Assembly (NCBI RefSeq): GCF_009674495.1 | Contig: NZ_WKJN01000004.1 | Location: 186,001-250,000 of the forward strand | Origin: Duganella alba | GTDB taxonomy: Bacteria > Pseudomonadota > Gammaproteobacteria > Burkholderiales > Burkholderiaceae_D | Length of the DNA: 64,000 nucleotides | Direction of reading: 5' to 3' | Shown here: positions 43,047 through 51,333 of the stretch, piece by piece | How positions within the stretch are numbered: position 1 is the first letter of the stretch | How the letters are laid out: each line of letters starts with the position of its first letter | Program-made: the position numbers and the translations under genes | Notes under the pieces: model-generated | The model's database searches: none | Seen by the model: the letters and a program-made list of their open reading frames with translations, nothing else | Told to the model about the DNA's origin: nothing

Positions 43047-44231
43047 TTAGTTGAGCAGGCCGCGTTGGGCCAGATTGCGATACAGCGCGCGCACGCCAAA
43101 GGTCCATGGCGCCACGGTGGTGCTGAGTTGTACGTGATTCACCAGCATGCCCAGCGACGGGCTGCTGATGCTGACGCGGTCGCCCAGCTTGTGGGTGAAG
43201 CCCGCGCCCGGCGCGCCACGGTCTTTGATCGGCGAGAACATGGTGCCGAGGAAGAGCATGAAGCCGTCCGGATATTGGTGGTGCGCGCCGCTGGTCTGCG
43301 ACACCAGGTCCAGCGGATCGCGGCTGATTTCGCGCATGCGGCTCTCGCCATCGAGGCGGAAGCCGTCTTCCGAACCTTCGATCAGCAGACGCAGCTCCGC
43401 GTTGCGCACGGTGTCGATGGTGAAGTGTTCGTCGAACAGGCGGATGAACGGGCCGATGCCGCAGGACGCATTGTTGTCCTTGGCTTTACCCAGCAGCAGC
43501 GCGCTGCGGCCTTCGATGTCGCGCAGGTTGACGTCGTTGCCCAGCGTGGCGCCCACGGTCTGTGCGCGGCTGTTCACCGCCAGCACGATCTCCGGCTCCG
43601 GGTTGTTCCATTTCGACTCGGGGTGCAGGCCGACGTCCGCGCCGAAACCGACCGCCGACATGGGCTGCGATTTGGAGAACACTTCGGCGTATGGGCCGAT
43701 GCCCACTTCCATATACTGCGACCAGGCGCCGCGCGCGATGAATTGCTGCTTCAGCTTTTCCGCTTCCGGCGAACCTGGCTTGATGGCCGACAGGTCGGCG
43801 CCGATGTCTTTCAGCAGCGAGCTACGCAGCTCGTCGGCGCGCGCAGGATTGCCGCCGGCCTGTTCTTCGATCACGCGTTCCAGCAGGCTGACGGCGAAAG
43901 TCACGCCGCAGGCCTTGATAGCCTGCACGTCGCATGGCGCCAGCAGGCGCATCGGCGCGTCGGCGCCGCTCAATGCGCCGTCGATCAGCGCTTCCACGCG
44001 GCCCAGCGACTCGCCCTGCGCGGCGTGCGCGAAGGCCACCACGTCGTCGCGGTCCAGCAGATCGGATACCGTCGCCACTTGCGCGGTGATGTCGAATACT
44101 TCGCCTTTGCGCACGACCACCACGCTTGGGCCGTTGACGTCGCTGCGCCACACGCGGCCTACCAGCAGCGCGTCGGACAGGTCGGCGGGGAGGTGCGCCG
44201 ATGCCGGCGCATGCTTCAAATGATTGTTCAC
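43047..44231 (-). CDS. xylX: Fumarylacetoacetate hydrolase family; probable 2-keto-3-deoxy-D-xylonate dehydratase
   Basis: A 394-residue FAH-fold enzyme. Length and motifs ('VGFGADVGLHPESKWNNPEP', 'LGNDVNLRDIEGRSALLLGK', 'GFMLFLGTMFSP') match the XylX group rather than shorter hydrolases of the family. It dehydrates 2-keto-3-deoxyxylonate to 2-ketoglutarate semialdehyde, step four of the Weimberg route. Start is a GTG with AAGGA eight bases upstream. It is the first gene of the xylose operon, divergent from the xylanolytic genes across a region with a LacI-type operator. Confidence 0.88.
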   Translation of the reverse strand: MNNHLKHAPASAHLPADLSDALLVGRVWRSDVNGPSVVVVRKGEVFDITAQVATVSDLLDRDDVVAFAHAAQGESLGRVEALIDGALSGADAPMRLLAPCDVQAIKACGVTFAVSLLERVIEEQAGGNPARADELRSSLLKDIGADLSAIKPGSPEAEKLKQQFIARGAWSQYMEVGIGPYAEVFSKSQPMSAVGFGADVGLHPESKWNNPEPEIVLAVNSRAQTVGATLGNDVNLRDIEGRSALLLGKAKDNNASCGIGPFIRLFDEHFTIDTVRNAELRLLIEGSEDGFRLDGESRMREISRDPLDLVSQTSGAHHQYPDGFMLFLGTMFSPIKDRGAPGAGFTHKLGDRVSISSPSLGMLVNHVQLSTTVAPWTFGVRALYRNLAQRGLLN

Positions 44232-44300
44232 AAAATGTCCTTGTCTCGTTATGGCTCTTCCGGCGTTTTTGTTGCACCTACCATCCGATTACCCTAAAAT

Positions 44301-44314
44301 GAATAGCGCTAACA
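44301..44314. promoter_or_regulatory. Candidate LacI-family operator, xylose/xylan divergent promoters
   Basis: GAATAGCGCTAACA contains the palindrome TAGCGCTA. It closely resembles the TGTTAGCGCTA-type sites that I recall for the LacI-family XylR of Caulobacter. It sits between the divergent xylose operon and the SGNH-GH43-GH115 genes, 22 bp before the SGNH ATG. The LacI gene at 53531-54637 is the likely regulator. Confidence 0.6.
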
Positions 44315-44335
44315 TTTTATGAGTGTGAAGGATTT

Positions 44336-45607
44336 ATGCAACCAAGTCAACACGCTTTACCCCGTTATTTGGGCGCCGCCATAGCGGTTTTTCTGATGCA
44401 TGCCGCAGCGGCCGCACCAGCGCCGCAACCGTCGCCGCACTGGGTGGCCAGTTGGGGTGCGGCGCAGCAAATTCCCGACACGGCAAATGAACTGGCGGCC
44501 GAAAACTGGCGTGACGCCAGCCTGCGCCAGATCGTCCATCTCTCTCTGGGCGGCAAGCAGTTCAGGGTCCGCATCAGCAACGCATATGGCACCGCACCAT
44601 TAATGCTCGATGGCGCCAGCGTGGCGCTGGCGCAAGCGCCCGGCCAGGCCGGCATTCAGGCCCCTACCCTGCATCCGCTGACCTTCGACGGCCGCGCTTC
44701 GGTGATGATTCCGGCTGGCGCGGAATACTACAGCGACGCCGTCGCCATGGAAGTCAAACCGGCCGCCGACCTGGCGATTTCGCTGTATTTCAAGGCCGAG
44801 CCGGCGCGCCAGACCAGCCATAACGGCGCCCGCGCCCATACTTTTCTCGCCAAGGGCAACCGCGTAATGGATGCATCGTGGACCGATGCCGCCAGCGTCA
44901 CGCGCTGGTATGCATTGAGCGATGTCGACGTGCTGGCGCCGCGCGACGCCGGCGCGCTGGTGGCCATCGGCGACTCCATCACCGACGGTTACGGCATTCC
45001 ACCCGACACCAACACCCGCTGGACCGATGTGCTGGCCGCGCGGCTGCGCGACAACAAACAGCCGCTGGCCGTGGTCAACGCCGGCATCGGCGGCGGGCGC
45101 CTGCTGCGCGAAGGACTGGGCACGCCGCTGATTGCGCGCTTCGACCGGGATGTGCTGTCGCGTTCAGGCGTCACGCACGCGCTGGTGCTGATCGGGGTGA
45201 ACGATTTCGGCGTCCAGCACCGCAACGGTCCGGATACGCCGGCCGACCGCCAACAGCTGCTGGCGGACCTGAAGCTAGCGCACCGCCAACTGGCGGAACG
45301 CGCGCATGCACACGGCATCTGCGTCATCGGCGGCACCATCACGCCGTATTCGGGCAGCGACTATTACCATCCGGACGCCGGTAACGAGGCCGACCGCCTG
45401 GAACTGAATCAGTGGATGCGAACCTCGGGCGTGTTCGACGCCGTCGCCGACTTCGATGCGGCGCTGCGCGATCCGGAACAGCCCTCGAAGCTGAAGAAGA
45501 TATACGACTCCGGCGACGGCCTGCATCCATCGCTGGCAGGCTATCGCGCGCTGGCGGATACCGTGCCGTTGGCGGCGCTGCGCCAGCAATGCGGAAGCAG
45601 GAAATGA
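44336..45607 (+). CDS. Secreted SGNH/GDSL hydrolase, probable acetylxylan or xylan side-chain esterase
   Basis: A 423-residue esterase with signal peptide (to about residue 27), a roughly 150-residue N-terminal beta-rich domain, and a C-terminal SGNH domain. The catalytic blocks are 'VAIGDSITDGYG' (Ser), 'NAGIGGGRLL' (Gly), 'VLIGVNDFGV' (Asn) and 'DGLHPSLAG' (Asp, His). It probably removes acetyl groups from xylan, judging by its GH43 and GH115 neighbours; the sequence alone only says carbohydrate-type esterase. AAGGA lies before the ATG, and its stop overlaps the GH43 start. Confidence 0.85.
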   Translation: MQPSQHALPRYLGAAIAVFLMHAAAAAPAPQPSPHWVASWGAAQQIPDTANELAAENWRDASLRQIVHLSLGGKQFRVRISNAYGTAPLMLDGASVALAQAPGQAGIQAPTLHPLTFDGRASVMIPAGAEYYSDAVAMEVKPAADLAISLYFKAEPARQTSHNGARAHTFLAKGNRVMDASWTDAASVTRWYALSDVDVLAPRDAGALVAIGDSITDGYGIPPDTNTRWTDVLAARLRDNKQPLAVVNAGIGGGRLLREGLGTPLIARFDRDVLSRSGVTHALVLIGVNDFGVQHRNGPDTPADRQQLLADLKLAHRQLAERAHAHGICVIGGTITPYSGSDYYHPDAGNEADRLELNQWMRTSGVFDAVADFDAALRDPEQPSKLKKIYDSGDGLHPSLAGYRALADTVPLAALRQQCGSRK

Positions 45608-47193
45608 TGATCGCCGCGCGCGCCGCGCTGACCGCACTGCTGGCCACGACCACCCTGACCTCGCAGGCCGCCACCTACACCAATCCGGTACTCGGCGGTT
45701 TCCACGCCGATCCCAGTGTCTGCCGCGTTGGCGGCGACTACTATCTGGCGACAAGCAGTTTTGAATACTTCCCAGGTGTGCCGATTTACCACAGCAAGGA
45801 TCTGGTCCACTGGCGCCAGATCGGCCATGCGCTGACGCGCGCCAGCCAGCTGAATCTGGCCCACACGCGCAGCTCTCAGGGCATCTACGCGCCGACGCTG
45901 CGCTGCCACGACGGCGAGTTCTATATGGTCACCACCAATATGGAGGGCGGCGGCGCCTTTTACGTTCACACCAAAGACCCCGCCGGCGAATGGTCGGAAC
46001 CGGTATGGCTGAACGACCCAAGCTTCGCCATGGACCCGTCGTTGTTCTTTGACGACGACGGCAAGGTCTATTACACACGGCACGGTGGCGGAGAGCACGG
46101 CGGCGTCTATCAGGCGGAAATCGACCTGAAGGCCGGCAAGCTGCTGGAGCCACCGCGCCTGATCTGGTCCGGCACAGGCGGCGTATGGCCCGAAGGTCCG
46201 CACCTGTACAAGCACGATGGCCTGTACTACCTGATGATCTCCGAGGGCGGCACATCCTACAACCACAGCCTGACGATGGCCCGTTCGTCGTCGCCGTTCG
46301 GCCCATACACCGCCAACCCGGCCAATCCCATCCTCACGCACCGCAGCCACCCGGAACTGCCGTTGCAGGCTACCGGCCATGGAGACCTGGTGCAAACGCC
46401 TGAAGGCAAGTGGTGGATGCCGCTGCTGGGCATCCGCCCTGTCGACAACCGCCACCACCTTGGCCGCGAGACGCTGTTGACGCCTGTGGCGTGGAACGAT
46501 CAGGGCTGGCTCACCGTCAATGGCGGCAAGCCGCTCGCGGTCGAAATGTCCGCCGACGGGCTGCCAGCTTCCTCGCCTTGGCCTGCGGCGCCAGTGCGCG
46601 ACGACTTCAACGTGCCGAAACTGGGACTGCAATGGTCGCAACTGCGCGGTCCGGGCGACGGACTGTGGTCGCTGAGCGAGCGTTCCGGCTACCTGCGCCT
46701 GAAAGGCAGCACCATCACCATGAACGACATCGCGCAGCCTGCATTCGTGGCGCGCAGGCAGGAGCACATGCGCATGCGCGCGACCACCCAGCTGGAATTC
46801 CTGCCAGCCGCCGCGACGCAATCGGCGGGTCTGGTACTGCGCCAGAATGAGAAGAACTACTACGAGCTGCGCGTGACCGGAATGCCGGAACGCCGCCTCG
46901 AACTGCTGATACGCACCGGCGGCGTCACGTCGCTTCAGGCCTCGGCGGCGCTGCCGCCCGGCCCCGTGACGCTGCAGGTGGAATCGTGGCCCGACCATTA
47001 CGCGTTCAGCTTTGGCAGCGGCGACGCGCCGCTCAAGCTGATCGGCACCGCACCAACCGCACCGCTGTCATCAGAATCAGCGGGCGGTTTTACCGGCGTC
47101 TTCATCGGCATGTTTGCCGAAGGCGCGGGCAAGCAGCAGGCCATGCCGGCTGCGGATTTCGCATGGTTCGACTACACACCACTGGAAAAATAA
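45604..47193 (+). CDS. GH43 beta-xylosidase/alpha-L-arabinofuranosidase
   Basis: A 529-residue secreted glycoside hydrolase family 43 enzyme. After a signal peptide (about 27 residues), the five-bladed propeller shows the general base Asp36 ('GGFHADPSV'), the pKa-modulating Asp144 ('SFAMDPSLFFDDDG') and the acid Glu197 ('GVWPEGPHLYK'). A C-terminal beta-sandwich starts near residue 330. It would cleave xylobiose-type links or arabinosyl side chains of arabinoxylan. The ATG at 45604 overlaps the SGNH stop (ATGA); the adjacent ATG at 45607 is equally possible and better spaced from AGGA. Confidence 0.9.
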   Translation: MMIAARAALTALLATTTLTSQAATYTNPVLGGFHADPSVCRVGGDYYLATSSFEYFPGVPIYHSKDLVHWRQIGHALTRASQLNLAHTRSSQGIYAPTLRCHDGEFYMVTTNMEGGGAFYVHTKDPAGEWSEPVWLNDPSFAMDPSLFFDDDGKVYYTRHGGGEHGGVYQAEIDLKAGKLLEPPRLIWSGTGGVWPEGPHLYKHDGLYYLMISEGGTSYNHSLTMARSSSPFGPYTANPANPILTHRSHPELPLQATGHGDLVQTPEGKWWMPLLGIRPVDNRHHLGRETLLTPVAWNDQGWLTVNGGKPLAVEMSADGLPASSPWPAAPVRDDFNVPKLGLQWSQLRGPGDGLWSLSERSGYLRLKGSTITMNDIAQPAFVARRQEHMRMRATTQLEFLPAAATQSAGLVLRQNEKNYYELRVTGMPERRLELLIRTGGVTSLQASAALPPGPVTLQVESWPDHYAFSFGSGDAPLKLIGTAPTAPLSSESAGGFTGVFIGMFAEGAGKQQAMPAADFAWFDYTPLEK

Positions 47194-47197
47194 CGAC

Positions 47198-50062
47198 ATG
47201 AGACAACGTATTTTTGCCGCAGGGGCCATGTTAATGGCCCTGCTTTGTCACGCCCTGCCCGCGCAGGCGCTGGGCCAGAAAAAACTGGCCTGGTTCGATC
47301 AACCGCCCATCGATGCCGTGGCGATGGCCCACAACGGCCAGGCCGCCAGGCTGTACGTCGATGCGGCCGATTATGCCGGCGTGCTGCGTGCGGCCGGCGA
47401 TCTGCAAGGCGATATCGCCCGCGTCAGCGCCGCCAAGCCGGTGCTGTCCAAGGACGGCAAGCCGGCCGGCGCGGATGTGATCATTATCGGCACCATCGGC
47501 AAAAGCGCGTTGATCGATCAACTGGTGGCCGCCGGCAAGCTCGATGTGTCGGCCATCAAGGGCAAGTGGGAAGGCTGGCAGGTGCAGACGCTGCGCAAGC
47601 CTCTGCCCGGCGTGGAACGTGCGCTGGTGATCACAGGCAGCGACAAGCGCGGCACCATCTTCGGCATCTACGAGATGTCCGAACAGATCGGCGTCTCGCC
47701 GTGGAACTGGTGGGCGGATGTCCCGGCGGCGAAGCATGCGAATGTGTACGCGTCGGCCGCCGCCGCGGTCAGCGATGCGCCGGTGGTGCAGTATCGCGGC
47801 ATCTTCCTGAATGACGAAGCGCCGGCGCTGACCGGCTGGGTCCAGCAACGCTATGGCGGCTTCAATCATCAGTTCTACGAAAAGGTGTTTGAGCTGATCC
47901 TGCGCATGCGCGGCAATTACCTGTGGCCGGCCATGTGGGGCGAGGCCTTCTACGATGACGACAAGTTGAACGGCAAGACCGCCGACGAATACGGCGTCGT
48001 CATCGGCACGTCGCACCACGAGCCGATGATGCGCGCGCATGATGAATGGCGGCGCTATGGCGAAGGCAAGCCGTGGGACTATAACCGCAGCGGCGACAAA
48101 CTGCGCGAGTTCTGGACCCAGGGCCTGCGCGCATCGCAGGGCCAGGAAAAGCTGATCACGCTGGGGATGCGCGGCGACGGCGATGAGCCGATGTCGGAAG
48201 GCGCCAATGTATCGCTGCTGGAGCGCATCGTCGGCGACCAGCGCAGCATCATCGCCAAGGAGGTCAATCCGGATGTGACCAAGGTGCCGCAAGTGTGGGC
48301 GCTGTACAAGGAAGTGCAGGAGTACTACGAAAAAGGCATGCGCGTTCCGGACGATGTGACGCTGCTGTGGTGCGATGACAACTGGGGCAATATCCGCCGC
48401 CTGCCGACCGCAGAGGAACGCAAGCGCGCGGGCGGCGCCGGCATCTACTATCACTTCGATTATGTCGGCGGTCCGCGCTCGTACAAGTGGATCAACGTCA
48501 CGCCGCTGCCTAAGGTGTGGGAGCAGATGCATCTGGCATGGCAGTACCAGGCCAACAAGCTTTGGATCGTGAATGTGGGAGACCTGAAGCCGATGGAGGT
48601 GCCGATTGAGTTCTTCCTGACCTACGCCTGGAATCCGGAGGCATGGCCGGCCGAGCGTCTGCCGGACTATCTGAAGCTGTGGGCGGCGCGCGAGTTCGGG
48701 CCGGAGCATGCGGACGATATCGCGGATATCGTGGCCAAATACGCCAAGTACAACGGCCGCCGCAAGCCGGAGCAGCTGGAGCCTACCACCTACAGTCTGG
48801 TGAACTACAACGAGGCCGCGCGCATCGTCGATGAGTACAAGTCGATTGCGGCGCGGGCGGAGAAGATTTCAGCCGCGCTGCCGGCCAACAAGCGCGATGC
48901 GTTCTTCCAGCTGGTGCTGTATCCGGTGAAGGCGGCGGCTGTGGTCAATGAGCTGTATGTCACGGCCGGCCAGAATCAGCTGTATGGCCTGCAGGGCCGT
49001 GCGTCCACCAACGACTTGGCGGCGCGGGCGCGGGCTTTGTTTACAGAGGATGCGGAACTGGTGCGCCAGTATCACGAGGACATCAGCGGCGGCAAGTGGA
49101 ACCACATGATGTCGCAGACGCACCTGGGTTACACCTACTGGAACCAGCCGCCGCGCAATGTGATGCCGCCGGTGACGGAGATGCAGGTGCCGAAAGCGGC
49201 CGACATGGGCGTCGCGGTGGAAGGCAGCGAGCAGGTTTGGCCGGGGCCAGGCGGTGACGCACTCGCGCTGCCGGCGCTGGATGTGTTTGAGAAGCAGGCA
49301 CGCTTTATTGATATCTTCAATCGCGGCCAGCAGGCGTTTGATTACACGGTGAGCGCCAGCGAACCCTGGATTACGCTCGACAAGCCGTCCGGCAAAGTCG
49401 CGCGCCAGCAGCGCGTGCTGGTGAATGTGCGCTGGGCCGAGGTGCCGGATGGTGTGCGGACCGCTACGCTGACCATCGCCGGCGCGGGCGGCAAGACGAC
49501 GATCAAAGTCCCGTTGCGCAAGCCGGCCGGTGCAGCGGCGTTGAAGGGCTTTATCGAAACCGGCGGCGTGGTGGTGATGGAGGCGGAGCATTACACGCAT
49601 GCGGTGGCGGTCGACCAGCGCGCGTGGCAGCTGATTCCGGATCATGGCCGTACCTTATCCGGCATGACGGCGTTGCCGGTGGATGCGCCAGCCGATGACA
49701 AGCCGCGCATGCGGCTGGAGTATGAGGTGCAGCTATTCAGCGCGGGCAAGGTGGAGGTGCAGACCACGCTGGCGCCGACGCAGAAGTTCCAGCCGGGTGC
49801 GGGATTGCGCTATGCGATTTCGTTTGATGACGAGGCGCCGCAGGTCATCAACGTGCATGCGGATGGCAGCGAGAAGGCATGGGAGCGGACGGTGTCTGAT
49901 GGTGCGACGGTGCTGATTTCTCACCATAACATTGACAAACCTGGCCCCCATACCCTGAAGTTCTGGGTGGTTGATTCGGGGCTGGTAGTGCAAAAGTTGG
50001 TGGTCAACACAGGCGGTCAGCAGCCGAGTTACCTTGGTCCGCCCGAAAGTCCGCGCCAGTAA
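47198..50062 (+). CDS. GH115 alpha-glucuronidase
   Basis: A 954-residue secreted enzyme of glycoside hydrolase family 115. After the signal peptide (to 'PAQALG') come the N-terminal domain ('VIIIGTIGKSALID'), a TIM-barrel with the family signature 'MRGNYLWPAMWGEAFYDDD' and 'GVVIGTSHHEPMMRAHDEW', 'LLWCDDNWGNIRRLP', and C-terminal helical and beta-sandwich domains (from about residue 830, 'VVMEAEHYTH'). GH115 removes (4-O-methyl)glucuronic acid from internal and terminal xylose units of xylan. It is 4 bp after the GH43 stop. An open frame starting at 47114 is longer but lies inside GH43. Confidence 0.93.
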   Translation: MRQRIFAAGAMLMALLCHALPAQALGQKKLAWFDQPPIDAVAMAHNGQAARLYVDAADYAGVLRAAGDLQGDIARVSAAKPVLSKDGKPAGADVIIIGTIGKSALIDQLVAAGKLDVSAIKGKWEGWQVQTLRKPLPGVERALVITGSDKRGTIFGIYEMSEQIGVSPWNWWADVPAAKHANVYASAAAAVSDAPVVQYRGIFLNDEAPALTGWVQQRYGGFNHQFYEKVFELILRMRGNYLWPAMWGEAFYDDDKLNGKTADEYGVVIGTSHHEPMMRAHDEWRRYGEGKPWDYNRSGDKLREFWTQGLRASQGQEKLITLGMRGDGDEPMSEGANVSLLERIVGDQRSIIAKEVNPDVTKVPQVWALYKEVQEYYEKGMRVPDDVTLLWCDDNWGNIRRLPTAEERKRAGGAGIYYHFDYVGGPRSYKWINVTPLPKVWEQMHLAWQYQANKLWIVNVGDLKPMEVPIEFFLTYAWNPEAWPAERLPDYLKLWAAREFGPEHADDIADIVAKYAKYNGRRKPEQLEPTTYSLVNYNEAARIVDEYKSIAARAEKISAALPANKRDAFFQLVLYPVKAAAVVNELYVTAGQNQLYGLQGRASTNDLAARARALFTEDAELVRQYHEDISGGKWNHMMSQTHLGYTYWNQPPRNVMPPVTEMQVPKAADMGVAVEGSEQVWPGPGGDALALPALDVFEKQARFIDIFNRGQQAFDYTVSASEPWITLDKPSGKVARQQRVLVNVRWAEVPDGVRTATLTIAGAGGKTTIKVPLRKPAGAAALKGFIETGGVVVMEAEHYTHAVAVDQRAWQLIPDHGRTLSGMTALPVDAPADDKPRMRLEYEVQLFSAGKVEVQTTLAPTQKFQPGAGLRYAISFDDEAPQVINVHADGSEKAWERTVSDGATVLISHHNIDKPGPHTLKFWVVDSGLVVQKLVVNTGGQQPSYLGPPESPRQ

Positions 50063-50101
50063 AACCCGCAACCTTTAGTGATACGCATGCCGTACCACTT
50101 A

Positions 50102-50128
50102 GGGGTCGGACCCGCAGGGTCCGACCCC
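50102..50128. repeat. Perfect palindromic hairpin, probable dispersed intergenic repeat
   Basis: GGGGTCGGACCC and GGGTCCGACCCC pair perfectly over 12 bp around GCA. It lies between the convergent GH115 and GH10 genes, so it may end transcription from both sides. I recall similar GGTCGGACC palindromes as repeated intergenic elements in Oxalobacteraceae genomes; only one copy is in this window. Confidence 0.7.
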
Positions 50129-50144
50129 ACCTGGCCGTGCGGGT

Positions 50145-51251
50145 CTAGGAGCGCGCAGGCATTGCGTTGATAGCAGCGGCGATGGCGTCGCGCAAAGGCT
50201 TCGCGCGCATCTGCTCATCAAACGGCGTAGGCCGCATCGCCAGACCATCGGTGCGCGGCGCTTCCTTCCATCCCTGCAGCCAGCTGACGTTGTCCGCCAT
50301 CCCCCACATCAGGAAATCCCGGCACTGCGGGTAGCTGAACGTCACATCCAGATAATCCTTCGCCAGCGCCGCCACGCCCGCATCGCGCACGGCCTCATCG
50401 CCCGGCAGCTTGCGGTCGTTGACATCAAACTCGGTCACCAGCAGATCCAGCCCCATGCCCGTCACCTCATCCAGGAACTTGCGCCACACCTGCTGCTGCT
50501 TCGCGCCCCCCAGGTCATCCCACGAACCGATATGGCTCTGCAGGCCGAGCGCCTGCACCGGCGTGCCGCGCGACTTCAGGTCATGCAGCAGCTTCAACAC
50601 GCCCTCGCGATGCTTCTTGCTCCCCTCGTCCGGCCGCATGTAATCGTTATAGACCAGCTGCGCCTTGGGCGCATGCTCCCGCGCCACGCGGAACGCCAGG
50701 TCGATCTGCTCCACCGCCCCCAGACGCTCGGTGAACACATTGGTGCGCAGCGCGCCCGTCTTCGGATCCACCGCCTCATTGACCACATCATAGCTATGGA
50801 TCGCTCCGCCAAAGTGATCGCACACCGTCACGATATGCTTGCGCAGCAGCGCCTCCGCCGCCTGCACCGGCTGCGCGCCGAAATCGTATTCGTTCACCCA
50901 CGTCGGCAGCCACTTGGCGTCCTGCCAGATCAGGTTGTGGCCGCGCACCAGCATGCCCTGCGACTTCGCCCAGGCATACATCTCATCCGCCGGCTCGAAG
51001 TGATATTCGCCTGGACGCGGCTCCAGCGCCTTCCATTTGCCCTCGTTCTCCGCCACCAGCATGTCGCACTCGCGCGCCATCAGCGCCTTGTACCCGGGAT
51101 CGCGGAAATAGCGGCCGCCAATCGCATTACCGACATGGAGGCCCTTGCGTTTGCCCAGTACTTTCAAGGGTTCCGGCATGTCTGCCGCATGCAGCGGCAG
51201 CAAACCGCCTGCCGCCATCATCGCCAGAACACCGCGTCGGGATATCTTCAT
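50145..51251 (-). CDS. GH10 endo-1,4-beta-xylanase
   Basis: A 368-residue family 10 xylanase. The N-terminus has a twin-arginine-like signal ('MKISRRGVLAMMAAGG'). The barrel carries 'RGHNLIWQDAKWLPTWV', the acid/base Glu159 in 'YDVVNEAVD' and the nucleophile Glu274 in 'LLVTEFDVND', plus 'LQSHIGSWDD'. It cuts the xylan backbone to oligosaccharides. No carbohydrate-binding module is attached, so it probably acts on soluble xylan or oligomers in the periplasm. It is divergent from the GH67 gene and shares a regulatory region with a candidate LacI site. Confidence 0.94.
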   Translation of the reverse strand: MKISRRGVLAMMAAGGLLPLHAADMPEPLKVLGKRKGLHVGNAIGGRYFRDPGYKALMARECDMLVAENEGKWKALEPRPGEYHFEPADEMYAWAKSQGMLVRGHNLIWQDAKWLPTWVNEYDFGAQPVQAAEALLRKHIVTVCDHFGGAIHSYDVVNEAVDPKTGALRTNVFTERLGAVEQIDLAFRVAREHAPKAQLVYNDYMRPDEGSKKHREGVLKLLHDLKSRGTPVQALGLQSHIGSWDDLGGAKQQQVWRKFLDEVTGMGLDLLVTEFDVNDRKLPGDEAVRDAGVAALAKDYLDVTFSYPQCRDFLMWGMADNVSWLQGWKEAPRTDGLAMRPTPFDEQMRAKPLRDAIAAAINAMPARS

Positions 51252-51303
51252 TTTTGTCTCACTCCTCGTTGGAATTGTTTGCTAACATCGTGGCATAATG
51301 AAA

Positions 51304-51317
51304 TGGTTACGCTATCA
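51304..51317. promoter_or_regulatory. Candidate LacI-family operator before the GH67 gene
   Basis: TGGTTACGCTATCA is a near-palindrome (TGRTWRCGYWAYCA) that agrees at 11 of 14 positions with the TGGTAGCGCTAACA form expected for a xylose-responsive LacI regulator. It is 16 bp before the ATG. A GCTAACA half-site lies upstream (51281-51287 region) within the same divergent promoter. Confidence 0.5.
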
Positions 51318-51333
51318 TAAAAACGGAGACAAG

